A stretch of DNA of 64,000 nucleotides from Hemerocallis citrina (lineage: Eukaryota; Streptophyta; Magnoliopsida; Asparagales; Asphodelaceae), in NCBI GenBank assembly GCA_017893485.1, contig CM030367.1:84512853-84576852 (forward strand). Reading direction: 5' to 3'. Position numbers and translations under genes: made by a program. Under the pieces are notes generated by a model that made no database searches, was not told the origin of the DNA, and worked only from the letters and a program-made list of their open reading frames with translations. Below, one piece after another: positions 37,436 to 49,136 of the stretch (position 1 is the stretch's first letter; each line of letters opens with the position of its first letter).

Positions 37436-40400
37436 CTAAAAAGAGATAAAATACATGATGTGAGTCAGGTTACCAGAAATACTATTACAAGAAGCACGAA
37501 AATAAAAATTATTTCTGTCAAGCCATAACACCCATGTTGTTGTCGCTATTGCGATGTACCACGCATCCTTCATATCATGTCGAATCGTTGCAAATTTGGG
37601 GCCAATCCGCAAATCCTCATATACACAGGGGTAGTCGCATGTTCCTAAGGCTCGGAGTACCTCAACCATAGTTGCCTTACTTCTTGGGCAGTGAATGAAA
37701 AGGTGGTTTAGATCTTCCACATGTACGTCGCAGAAACCACAGTTGGTCGCTACATGTGGTTGTCTTTTGGTAAGATTTTGCCTAGTGAGGATAGCATTAT
37801 TGAGCACTAGCCATAAGAAGACTCTGACTTTAAGGGGCGTTTTCGCCTTCCACGGTACCTGTGCCCAGCTGGGTCTGCATCCTCGAAAGTGGATCCGATG
37901 ATACAGAGATCTCACCGAGAAAGCACCCTTGCTCTAGAGTCCCCATCGCTTCTGATTTGGGCCTTGTGTGCACTTTGTGCCTGCCTGTGTGATGTGTGCT
38001 TGCATGTCGAGCAATTTCTGGTGTAAGTTTGGGGTGAGCGTTCCTCGGAATGCCGGTCTCCAGCCTCCCCTTTTCCAACCTTCGGCAACGGACATATTCG
38101 GTCGACTCGACCTCTCATACAGCTCTGGGAACGTTTCCTTCAAGGTATGGGCTCCACACCACCTATCCCACCAGAATCTGGTGGACCGGCCATTGTCGAT
38201 AGTCGATGAAACTGCTAAATTGAAGGGGCCGCTAGCCTTTGCAATTCCGTTCCAGAGTCGCGAAACTTTAGCCCCTACTCGGAAGCCAAGGTTTCTCGTG
38301 CCTTTTCCCCTAAGATAAGGTTGAATGAAGTCCTGTCAACCTTCCCCGCTGTTGTGGAATACCTTCCACCACCATTTTCCCTAGTAGGGCAAGGTTCATA
38401 TCTCTGAGGTCGATAATACCTAGCCCTCCATGATTCTTCTTCATGCAAGCGATACTCCATTTGATGAGGTGGTAACCTCCCTTATCTGAGTCTACCCCCT
38501 TCTAAAGGAATCGTTTTCGAATCCGGTCAATCCTCTGTATCACCCATCTTAGCAGCTCAAAAAATGACATGTAGTAGATTGGCAGGTTAGACAACACTGA
38601 GTTGATGAGTACCACTCTGCTCCCGAGGGACAACGATTTACCTTTCCAACCAGACAGTCTGTCCTCCACCCTGTCAATGATAGGCAATCAGTCTGCTTTA
38701 GATAATTTCCCTGGTCTGAGTGGTAGCCCTAGGTACTTGATAGGGAAGCCACTCGTCGTACAGTTCAAAATAGTAGCGTGTTCAACTGCTTCATCATCGG
38801 AAAGGGAAATTAAAGTCAGTGCACTCTTGTGGAAATTAATCCTAAGGCCTGACCAGGCCTCAAAACAGTATAGAGTCCCTTTAAAGCAGGTCGTTTCTCG
38901 TCTAGACCCATTACCAAAGAGCAGGGTGTCATCTGCGTATTGCAGGATCGTACACCCTGTAGTAGACGCGGAACTGGCCACTGGTGAGATCCAACCTTTT
39001 TCCTGGCAATTCTCTAGCATAACCCTCAACACATCCGCTACGATAGTAAATAGGAGAGGTGATAGCGGGTCCCCTTGTCTGAGACCCTTCCTGCAAGGGA
39101 ATGGCTGCCCCGACCTACCATTCACTGATATGGCCGTTTCGCTAGTCTGCAAGCACTGCCTGATCCAACAGATCCATTTATTCCCGAAGCCCCTACCCCT
39201 GAGAGCTTCCAGCAAGCACTCCCAACCGACCGAGTCATACGCTTTCTCAAAGTCCAGCTTAAGCATAAAGCTCTTAGAGTTGGTCGTATAGCAGCGGTGG
39301 ATAACTTGTTCCGCCGTTGCCACACAATCTAGGATATTTCTGTCCTTAATGAAGCTCGATTGAGAGTTGTTGATAAGGCTGTCCATAATACTCCCCAGGC
39401 GGATCTCCAGGATTTTTGTAATAATCTTTGTCGAGCAGTTTATTAGGCTGATCGGCCTAAAATCTCCCACTTTCGACGCCTCTTCCCGTTTGGGAATGAG
39501 GACTACATCCGCGAAATTAAACATGCCCAATCTGAGCTTGTTGTTAAAAAAGTCATCCAGCAATGCCATATAGTCCCCTTTAATTTCTTCCCAAAAAATT
39601 TGGAAGAACATCATTGGGAAGCCGTCTGGCCCTGGCGACTTGTCTGCTCCCATTTGACTGATAGCCTTTTTAACTTCCTCTTCCGAGAACGGAGACTACA
39701 GACAGGATAGCGAAGGCGATGACTCGATCTGGTAAGCCTGCCAGAAATCGTTCCTGAGTGGGACCCGGAAGTCATTCTTCTTTCCCAAGAGGTCCTTGTA
39801 GTATCCTTGGAAGGCTGTGGAAATCATTTGTTCATCTTGTATTGTCCCCGAGCTTGTTTCTAAGGATAAAATAGGATTAGACCTGCGCCTTACACTTGCC
39901 ACAGAGTGGAAGAAGGTCGTGTTCGCGTCTCCCTCTTTGAGCCACGAAATTCTAGATCTTTGTTGCCATTTAATTTCTTCCATCTTATAGAGATTGGCAA
40001 TATTTTCACGGAGCTCCAGGAGTCTATTTCTTTCCTCTTGTGACAGGACTCTTGATTCCTCCCCTCTTTCAAGTTCATCAATTCCTTCCAGCAAGGAATC
40101 TTTTGCAAGCCAGATGGTCGAGAACCTAGATCGGTTCCATTTACGTAGTCGCTTTCTTAATCTGCGAATTTTTTCACCCTATCAGCCCGCAGCATCTGTG
40201 CCAGTCACTGGGAGCGCCCAGTTTTCCATCACAAGGTGGTGAAACCCTTGAATCTCCAGCCAGGCCTTCTCAAACTGGAATTTTCTATGTCTTTTGGCTC
40301 CCTGAAGCCCAATGTCAAGAAGGATTGGAGTATGATCTGACGTTGGTCTAAGGATCGATCTAGCAGTTGCAAGGGGGAACTTAGCCTCCCAATCCATCGA

Positions 40401-41000
40401 TACGAGAATCCTTTCCAATTTTGTCATAATCGGAGTCGACTGCATGTTGGACCACGTAAATAGTCGATCATTAACAGGGATATCTATCAACTCAAGATCC
40501 GTTATCACCCTATTGAACTCTGCTCTGTGCCTGTCGCTGGATCCTCTACCCTTGTGTTCGAATGCAAAACGGGTAATATTGAAGTCTCCCCCTACAATCC
40601 AGGCCCCGGGCCACCGGAGTCGAATATCGACCAATTCTTGCCAAAAAGCATCACGCTCTGAAGCCACGTTTGGCCCATAAACAACTGTGATAGTCTGCAT
40701 ATACTTATCAGATCGTCGTTCCAGCCGAGTAGTCAGGGAGAATGTACCATTATAGATCTCTGAACAAGTGAGCAGGTCCGCGTTGAAGCCAATGGCGATT
40801 CCCCCTAAGGCTCCCGCGGATGGGCGTAAAACACATTCCTTGATTTTGTCCCCCCTTATTCTCTTGAGTTTGGTCCCATGAATAAGTTTGGTCTCCTGAA
40901 GCCCAACCACTTCCGCCTTGGACTTCGTGATAACGTCTCTAACCATATCTCTTTTACCTTTATTCCCTAGACCCCGGACGTTCCAGAATAGTGTATTCAT
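37436..41000 (-). pseudogene. LINE ORF2: endonuclease, reverse transcriptase, zf-RVT
   Basis: ATG at 41000 overlaps the ORF1 stop as ATGA. The AP-type endonuclease is 40182-41000 (FWNVRGLGN, GLQETKL, VGGDFNITRF, SDHTPILL). RT is 38688-39653 (SPGPDGFPMMFF, LDFEKAYDSV, RQGDPLSPLLF and catalytic YADDTLLF). The C-terminal zf-RVT region is 37436-37915 (PWKAKTPLKVRVFLWL, then CGFC and HLFIHCPRS). Stops occur near 39654-39695, 38688 and 37916 and shifts between 37916 and 38460, so no full protein is made. In active LINEs this protein nicks the target and copies the RNA. Confidence 0.88.
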
Positions 41001-44000
41001 TGGGGAACCATGTCCGAGGTGACAGTGTGCGGGGGACTCGGACGGGTTTCGCCCTCAGGTACCGTTATCCCCCTAGAGTTGGATCCTAGTTCCTTATGAC
41101 CACTAGATTTAGTTCTTTCCGTTTCCCAACCCCTCATTTTGTTAAGAAGTAACGCGCTGCGTTCTTTATCACAAACTTCCAAACCACAGGTCATAGCTAA
41201 TAGAAAAACATCGCAGTCTAACATGAAATTTAAAATATTAGCAAGAAAAATTTTTGTACCTCCATTGACGTGTTTAGCCGCTTTGGCACTCGCAACTCTC
41301 TCCAAAAAGTCATCCAAGGACTCCGCGTGAGCCCTCTTAGGTGACCGCTGCACCCTCAGACCAACCGTCCTTAGAGACGATCCAACGCAAACTCGCGGGC
41401 CCGACTCTGGTAAAGTGGATAGCACCATCTCTGGGATAACTCCTTTTGTGTATCAGCAAGAAATTCTGAGTCCCCTGAATCCTCGTCTGTAAAAGAGAAG
41501 TCAACATCCAGGTTCAGACGCTCTTCTAGGTCCTCCTCACTACCAGCATGCTGAATTTGAACTTGAGGAGCGGCCTCTCTAAATGTGGACTCTTCATTGT
41601 GCCCACCGACAGCTGTCTCAATCGTAGTAATATCGTTGTCTTCCGTCGCGGTCCCCTCATTGGGCCCGCTATCCGCCCGCTAATTATCTTGATAAGTCGA
41701 GATTGTAGAGAAACAAGTTTCAAGAGCAATAGGGTTCTCTATGGGCCCCTTGATAGGCCCATTAGCATCAAAAAGTGTAGAACTCAACAGTGGACCTTCG
41801 CTGGATCCGTTTAGTACTCTTCCCCTATCCCCGCGCTCCACCAGACCACACGACACCAATGCGTGAACTCCGAAGCGCTGAGCGTTGGGGGTAAGCGTAC
41901 CCCCCTCGCCAGCTGGCTCTTCCTGATATGGGGGGCACGCGGTAGCGTCAGACCTTACGACTCCCGAGGGGAGCTTCGATATCAACGAAGCTTTTGAAAA
42001 CCCTTCGTATTCCAAAAGGAGACCCAAACTCTCTTTGCCTTTATCTTTTTCCCCAAACTCACCGTTGTCTTCTTCCCTAAAATCGCCCAACTGCAAAGTG
42101 TGAGCTTTGTTACCTACTCCCTCATCTTCAGTCTGTGGCACCTCTGAGTTCTTTCCTCTGTTGTTGGGCAGATCTAAAGCCAGCGTATCCTCTGGTGCTG
42201 GTTCTTGTCGCCCTAGCTTCAGAGCTTTCCCTTTTTCTTTTGTTTCATTACTGTATTTGGGCACCCTTACCCTCTGAGCGTCAGATGACCCTCTCTGCTC
42301 TTCCCCCCTTGAGATTTCCACTCTGGTCGCTCCATCCTGTCTCCCCAGCTCCAAAGCAGTCTCTTTGTTACTTTCTGGTGTTTTCCACACCTTCTCTACC
42401 CACTCTCTGGTCGAAAGAGCTTTCTCGTTTGGCTTCTTCCCCACGCCAGCACTGCCCCTCACCCACTCCTGTCCCGAACCCTGCATGCTGTACCGGAGTT
42501 GGCATTTGCTATTTTGGGGGCCTGTTGGCCCTGACCCTCTACTCTGCTCCGCAGTCTGTGCCTCAACCCTGGCATGCAGCTTTCGGTTGCCATTTTGGGT
42601 AGTCTGTTGTGATTCTTTTGTCTGGTCTAGCTCTGATGCTGTGAAGCTTACTAAATCAGGGACATGATCTTCATGGCCGTTAGATCCTCTGGTCTGGCTA
42701 CAAGCTCGACCACCGGTGTCCCGCCCTGCTCTTAGGCTCTCTGATCCCCTCGCCCTGGCCTCTTGAGGCGCTGCCAACTCTCTCGCCGCCTTGATGACCT
42801 CTCGATGGGCCCTCTCCACCTCATGACTCCCATCAATCGAGAGCTCCCAAGTTGGCAACGCAACGTCCCTGTAACTCCGGCCGTCTGTGAGAGCGGTTGA
42901 AGGCGAGTGGGGCGTGATGGAGTTGGGGACTGCCTCACTATCTGCACTCTTGTCTAGGACGAAGCGGATGAGGTATGAGTCCTCATAGGAAAATACTTTG
43001 GCAAATCACGGCATCAAGGTTATGTCCTTACTCCTGATAAGTATTCTTGCCGATACAATTTGTGATCGACGTACAGTTTTCTCGTCGATCTCTTCCACCG
43101 TACCGAAGTCGGAGACCATCTCTTGCAAGGCCTCCTTCTTCCAAAAATGTAAGGGTACATTGTGGATCCATACCCAGTATCTCTCCCCCTGAGGCTTCTC
43201 TGACACCGAAGCTTGGTGTCCAAGCTTTGAAATCCAATCGGAAGTGGCCAAAATCCACCGCCGTAGAGCCAGTGATCTCTACCAACTTTTGTGGTGAGGG
43301 GCAAGAGATCAAAAATTGAAGATGGCACAAACGCTTGACGACCCAGTCTCGATCCGCCTTCATAGGCCATCGCGCATTCAGTGCTTGGAGTACATGGGCC
43401 TCCGATGGTCTACCCGCCGTCACCCTTACTATTACGCACCATTGACGAAGCCAGGCTTCTTCCTTTTTGATGGTAGCGAGACTGTTAGCTAGTTTAATGG
43501 GTGCTGGATTATCAGGTGACCTTCCCCTGACCACTCGTCTTTCTTCATCGTCGTTGGTAGTGACGACGTTTGTGCAATTGTACGACATATGCCCCCACAT
43601 CATACATCTCAAGCATCTAACTTCTTTGGTGCACTCCGTTCTAAAGTGCCCCAACTCACCGCAGTTGAAACACTGGTACCGGCTTTCGCTTTTCCCTTTC
43701 TTTGTTGTTTCTTGAGAATCTTTGGTGTTGGCGGTGGTGATTTGGATTTTCTTTTCCTCTTGCGAACAACTTTCTGCCACTCTTCTTCTTCTGCCCCAAC
43801 TGGCGGTAGACCATTGCTCTCCCCTGGTTCCTCATTTGGTCCCCTTCTTTGGGCCCAAATGGCGTTGGACCTTGGGGATTCGATGGTCAGCCGCCTTGGA
43901 GGTAGATGGTTAGAGTTGCGTAGGGGGGCAGCAGAGGGTTGGAGTTGCTTGTTGGGTGTTAATGGTGAAGTAGTCACAGAAGGAGGATGGATCTGGTGAG

Positions 44001-44604
44001 TTGTATGAGTTGGTCTTGGCGGAGTGGTGGAATACCTTTGTTGCTGGTGAGAGTGTTGGTGCTGGAAAGGATCCCTATGTTGCATTCTCTGTTGTGTGTG
44101 TTGGTGAGAGTATCGGGTGTTCTCCCTGTAGCTTCTTTCTCTGTTTCTTCCCTGATTGTCCCTGCGATTATCTCTATGGTAACCCACCGTGCTGTAGCGC
44201 TCTTGGACGTGATGCCAGCTCAAAGTCGGGGTTTTCTTACGCCGTGACTGGCCTGTAGGGGGACCCCCTCTTTGGGCCCTCCCGTCCAGTAGCCGCTCAA
44301 TAGCGGGGCGATGATGAGCGGAGCCACTCCCCTCTCGCCGTGGTAGCGCATTTCGAAGTGCCCACGGAGGGGATTGTGCCCTCCTGAGCCCTGAGGGTTC
44401 TCCCTCCGATACAAATGGTTGCTAAACATTGAGTGGGTTTTGGTTTTGATTTTGTTTTTGTGTTTGAACTTTGGGTTTTGGAGGAGAGGTCACGTCAGAG
44501 TAGGAAGGAGGTTGGGGAGGTGGAGGAGGTGGTGGTGGATCAGTCGGAGTGTGGCGGACCCTCTCTATGGGTCCGCACCCACTCATCTCAAGCTCGGTAA
44601 GCAT
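40997..44604 (-). pseudogene. LINE ORF1: nucleic-acid-binding protein, unusually long
   Basis: Begins about ATG 44604 (MLTELEMSGCGPIERVRH) with a Pro-rich stretch, then an Arg/Gln/His-rich region (43609-44223). Tandem CCHC knuckles lie in 43028-43780 (CFNCGELGHFRTEC, CLRCMMWGHMSYNC), followed by a region matching a DUF4283-like fold by position (LKLANSLATIKKEE, then WGSTM-type residues in a shifted frame). A long acidic and charged segment is at 41680-42858, and a conserved end (40997-41428) has LDDFLERVASAKAAKHV. Several stops and frame changes occur. The ~3.6 kb total is long for a plant L1 ORF1. Confidence 0.75.
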
Positions 44605-44954
44605 ACTCAGTTGACGAAGCTAGGTTCTTCTTCTTCTTCTTTTAGGCAGAGGTTGGGGATGAATAGAGGAGAGGTGGGGGTTCTTCAAAGGTACCGTGAA
44701 GGAGCAAAGGAGGAGTAAGGAGGAGAGGGAAGGCCGTGGAAGGTGACGGAGGGGAGGATGGAGAAGCTTGTAGTTGGTGGGAGCTTCATCTCAACCTTTT
44801 TTTCCGTTTTTTGATGCATTTTTACACGAAATTAAGTTGAATACAATAGTTCTGTTCTTGACACTCTAGTTTACATAGAAGTATTCACGACTTGTTTAGT
44901 ATGTGATAATATTAAAGAGTATCTTTCGTTTTCTTGTGGATTGTTATATTTGAT
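44605..44954 (-). other. 5' UTR of the LINE
   Basis: Pyrimidine-rich then AT-rich on the minus strand, with no ORF. It ends at the target duplication at 44955. The internal LINE promoter is expected here; no motif is claimed. Confidence 0.6.
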
Positions 44955-44969
44955 AATAACAAGGTATGG

Positions 44970-47900
44970 TTGTGTGTACATTTGTACACTATATGTGACC
45001 GGATTGTACACATGAGAGAAGAGAGGGATGTAATTGGAGGGGTTATGATTTGAAAGATTTAATTAGGGGGGTTATGATTTGGAGGATTTAATTAGGGGAG
45101 TTATGAAAATGAGTTTTAAATTGTGATAAATGAAAATTATTAGGTTGTGAAATTTTGCACATTAGACCATAGCCTAGACCTATCAATAGCCCACTATTTC
45201 TCCTCTTTTCACACATCAAAAACCATAACAAAAAAAAAAGAGAAGTAAGAAAAGAAAGAGAAAAAGAAAAGAAAGAGAATAGAGTGTTCTCATCTTTGTG
45301 GTGGAGTTCTTTCTTTGGAGAAGTCTTGTTAGGAGGAGACGGCCTTGCTAGGAGTTGCTAGAAGGTAGGATTGCTTGGTTGGAGCTAGGAGTACTTCCAT
45401 CTTGTTTGTTCAACCCTTCACTAAAGGTGGGTGTTCTTATCCTTTCTAAGTAGGATTTGCATGCTAATAGGTTAATGAGTAGTAAAGGATTGAATGAGAT
45501 ATTGTAGATAAGAATCCATGCTAGCAACTCATGATTTTATTGTTACCATGCTAATAATGAATAGAATAAAAGTTGATTGTGATGTGTGCTAAGTATGACA
45601 TGCTAAGACTTGGTTGAAATTAGGTAATTTACTATTTATCATGAAATTTGAAAGTAAAGAAACAATCACATAAACCATGGTAGTAAATCATGTTATGATG
45701 AGTAAATTAAATTACAACATGTAGTTGTTAATGAGAAAAGAAATAATTGATCTTTCTGCCATGCACTAATATACATGAATGAATAATTGAATGTATGAAC
45801 AATTGTTGGGATTCCTTCTTTTTGTTAAGCAAACAAATTTTATTTTGTAAAGTAAATTTGATGCTATTAAACCCATTTGATAGTTTATAAAAGATATAAT
45901 GCGCTATTTGGATCACATTGAATAAATGTAAATTCATGTTTATCAATAGGAAGAAATATATTGAAAATTTGATTTTTATTGTCTAAAATATGAATTTTTA
46001 ATTATTGAGTTATTGTAGAAAGTAAACTTAGTTTATATGAAGTAATTTCAGCCTAATAAAATATTAGAACAATTAGAGAATCGAGTTTTGTGAAATAGTG
46101 GAATAATAGAAGGTTGGAATAAAAACATATGAAGAAACTACATATCAATAGGTGCACTTGGCCTAGTGGTCTAAGTGTTGCGTTGGTTTCCCTTCGGGCC
46201 TGGGTTCGAAACCCGTTATGTCCAAGTATATAAATTTTTCTTGTTTTAAAATTCACCCGAAGCCAGAGTGACATAACGGGTTTTTATCGAGGCATTGGAA
46301 CACCAAAGTCCACTTGGACTAGTGGTCGGCGAGTTGTGCTTGATCTCTGTGCGGTTCGGTCTGGGGTCATGGGTTCGAAACCAGGAAGCACCCTTTTATT
46401 TTTTTTGTTGTTTTCTTATTCTTCAATGAATTGATATTTTTCTAAAGGGATTTAATCGAAACTAATTATAGATGTGAAATGAAAATTTCATTGAAACTGA
46501 TTATGAATATGAAATAGATTTTTCTTTATGTGATGAAGCTCTAATTAAAATGGGTTATGGATATAAAGTAGAATGAAAATATTAGAAGATAGTTTGCTTG
46601 TATAATTTGAAGTATAAAAAGAAACAAAAATCATGAGAATAGAATTCTAGTATATTTCGTGAAGTGATCTTTTGAGGAATTACACATATATCTTGTTTAG
46701 ATATATTTTATAATGAACAAAAACATTATGATGACTTAGATTTTGTTGTAAGAAATCATGTAGCGAAATTTTGTTCTTGAAATGAATGTTACACTCATGT
46801 TGAGATAGGAATTTGCTTCAATTGCTTATATAAGTTTATAATGTTGAATCTTTCGAGATAGAGATCATTTGTTCTATGTTTGAAAATGCATGGATAAATA
46901 CTAAGTTGAAACATGAATAAGTTGGAGACATAGGCATGATTATTGAAAGGGTGTAAATACCCATGATTCTTGTACATGAGAAATTTGAATTTAGAGTTAG
47001 TGAGACCTTATGTACCGGCAATGTTATATGAAATGATTATTATATTTTGAGATTAACCATGGAGCTATCTTGGTGGATGTTGGTTAAGCCCGGTAGTAGG
47101 TAATACTAATTCTAGGCTTGAAAGATTATTCATGTCCTGAACATTAAGAGTTAGGCACTTAAGTGAAGTGTAGTAAACCTGGACAAACGAAAGTGGGGCA
47201 CTCTACATAGTCGGGCGATGTACTTCGGGACTATAGACCCAGTTGGGCGGTGTACTCCGGGACTGTGGTTGCTCCGATGGGGATGAGTTTATTTTTGAAA
47301 TTCGGGATTATAATGATTGATCGGACGGTGTACTCCGGGATCATGAATAGTCGGGCGGATAGTTTTTTTTTCGTTCCCCAGTGTATATACGTATACCGGG
47401 GCTAGAGTGGCACTTGCGGGGGATTCGCACGACGAGGAGTCTGTATAACAGCCGGGCAGTGTACTCTGGGGCTGGGATCCGTACTCGTGAAATGCCTGAA
47501 CCTTATTCTTACTACTGGGTAGTTTCATGGCGAGGGATTGAGCCCTGTATTGTGAAGAACGTAGGCGCTTGCCCTCGGACCTATGTAGTATGGGATGCAT
47601 AGAATCCGAACAAGTGTGCATTAGTGTCATCCTAGTGTAGAAATGTGTGCATTAGGCATTAAGGCATGACATACACTTACATGTTTAGTGTGGCCACTTT
47701 AACACTTTATTATTCATTCAACTGTTGTATTTTTATTAAAGTAATAAGATCGTTATATGTACGGCATAGAGAGGATGGCCGAGTATAACATTTCGTCAGT
47801 TGTAAGTAACTGACGTGCCCACAGATTGACATGCAGGTAATGGACTATTCTTGAAGGAGGAAAGATAATATAATGCAATCGATGACTCAATTTATGAAGT

Positions 47901-48085
47901 TGTATAATTTATATTTGGTTTTCAAATGTTGTAATCTTTGTTTCTTCCGCTGTGTAAAAACCAAGTGTAATGAACTCTGATGTACTACTGAAAAAGTTTT
48001 AAATTTCCTTGTAAAACTGTACGAAGTGAAGTAAAGATCCTGTGAAATCTCGAATTTATCCTTATTTAAAATTCGGGGTGTTACA
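44970..48085. repeat. Right part of the inserted LTR
   Basis: No gene. From 47210 to 47480 there is a degenerate short tandem (gggcggtgtactccgggactN) that resembles in style the ggaattatc repeats of the Tekay LTR. The block 47525-47620 is homologous to that LTR. It ends cggggtgttaca. Confidence 0.75.
46151..46392 (+). other. Two tRNA-like A-box/B-box modules in the LTR
   Basis: Module 1 has tggcctagtgg (46159) and gggttcgaaaccc (46202). Module 2 has tggactagtggtcgg (46314) and gggttcgaaacc (46371). These match RNA polymerase III internal promoter boxes at tRNA-like spacing, but neither folds into an obvious full tRNA. An inverted repeat (acccgttatgtc at 46212, gacataacgggt at 46269) sits between them. 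They may be SINE heads or an LTR-borne feature. Confidence 0.5.
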
Positions 48086-48714
48086 CTTTGAGCGCATTTT
48101 CCAACTGTGCTAAAGTTAATACAAGGAGCACAGTTGGCAACTGTAACTGTCAACTCTTCAAGTTTTCTAGAGAGTTGGCAACTCTCTGGAAAATTGGTTG
48201 TAACTTTGAGCGCAGTTGCCAACTGCGCTAAAGTTAATACAAGGAGCGAAGTTGGTAACTGCGACTATCAACTCTCCAGATTTCCAGAGAGTTGCCAACT
48301 CTCTGAAAAATTGGTTGTAACGGCGAGCGCAGTTGCCAACTGTGCTAAAGTTAATACAAGGAGCGTAGTTGGAAACTGTGACTGTCCACTCTTTAGGTTT
48401 CCAGAGAGTTGGCAACTCTCTAGAAAATTAGTTGTAATGACGACCGTCATTGCCAACTGCGCTAAAGTTAATACCAAGAGCGCAGTTGGCAACTGCGACT
48501 ATCAACTCTCCAGGTTTCCAGCAGTTGCCAACTGCGCTCCTTGTATTAACTTTAGCGCAGTTGGCAACTGCGCTTGCCTTTACAACCAATTTTTCAGAGA
48601 ATTGGCAACTCTCTGAAAATTTGGACAGTTGACACTCGCAGTTACCAACTGCGCTCCTTGTATTAACTTTAGCGCAGTTGATAACTGCGCTCGAAGTTAC
48701 AACCAATTTTCCAG
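48086..48714. repeat. Central palindrome array of the MULE (right part)
   Basis: About 115-bp units, each with two short perfect or near-perfect palindromes: gcgcagttgccaactgcgc and agagagttggcaactctct, joined by aaagttaatacaaggagc and aaattggttgtaac. Near 48530 the unit orientation flips, so the array is itself an inverted repeat. The gcagttggcaactgc core also occurs in both MULE TIRs. It lies between the 3' ends of MURA and PMD. Confidence 0.88.
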
Positions 48715-49136
48715 ACCGATTTATATGGCAAGATGTTTCCCTCATTACATACAATCGACCACTTCATACAATTGCAGACTTATTTCCCAACATCTGACAA
48801 CCATCCCAACATCATATTCTTCATACTTATGCAGATTCAACAAACAGAGGACTTCCAACCATCCCAAAATCTTCCAACAAAACATTCAATTTCCAACATC
48901 CTCCAACCAAATAAGTTCCAACGACTTTCAAAACAATAAATCAAAATAATCAATCAAAACAAACAAACAAAACAATCAAACAAAACCAACACATGCAAAC
49001 TAAAGGACCACTAATTCATATCATAGTTTTTTCATCATTACAAAACACCTAAATCCAAACATATCCAGACTTTTAACACGAGGCAACATTTAGAAATTTA
49101 TAAATATAAAAAAGAAATGCAACTAATGCTTGAGGG

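Larger units (their letters stand above)
37072..44954 (-). mobile_element. Full-length L1-type LINE
   Basis: About 7.9 kb in minus orientation. The 15-bp target duplication aataacaaggtatgg lies at 37057-37071 and 44955-44969. The poly(A) tail appears as a T run at 37072-37080. ORF1 has two CCHC knuckles; ORF2 has endonuclease, RT and a C-terminal zinc-binding region. Stops and frameshifts in both ORFs show it is inactive, but its length and target duplication are complete, so it inserted by normal target-primed reverse transcription and was not 5'-truncated. Confidence 0.92.
36246..48085. mobile_element. LTR-only (solo-type) Ty3-gypsy insertion in the MULE, with a LINE inside
   Basis: Starts TGTAACACCCCG at 36246 and ends CGGGGTGTTACA at 48085, with the 5-bp target duplication ctttg at 36241-36245 and 48086-48090. 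Apart from the LINE there is no gag or pol, only LTR-type sequence. The block 47525-47620 (gggattgagccctgtattg to gatgcatagaa) is homologous to 1339-1437 of the Tekay LTR, so the lineage is probably related. A second tgtaacaccccg head lies at 36788 and differs downstream from the first, so the left 542 bp may come from another LTR or a rearrangement. Confidence 0.8.

Noticed and set aside
38602..39291. 229-codon plus-strand frame
   Set aside because: It is antisense to the LINE reverse transcriptase, whose YADD and other motifs are on the minus strand.
46151..46225. True tRNA gene
   Set aside because: A and B boxes are present but no clear cloverleaf, acceptor pairing or anticodon arm could be built by eye; kept only as tRNA-like.
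48107..48949. Long plus and minus frames with repeating peptide (NCAKVNTRS-like)
   Set aside because: They are translations of the palindromic DNA array on both strands; the sequence is explained by DNA repeats, not by a protein.
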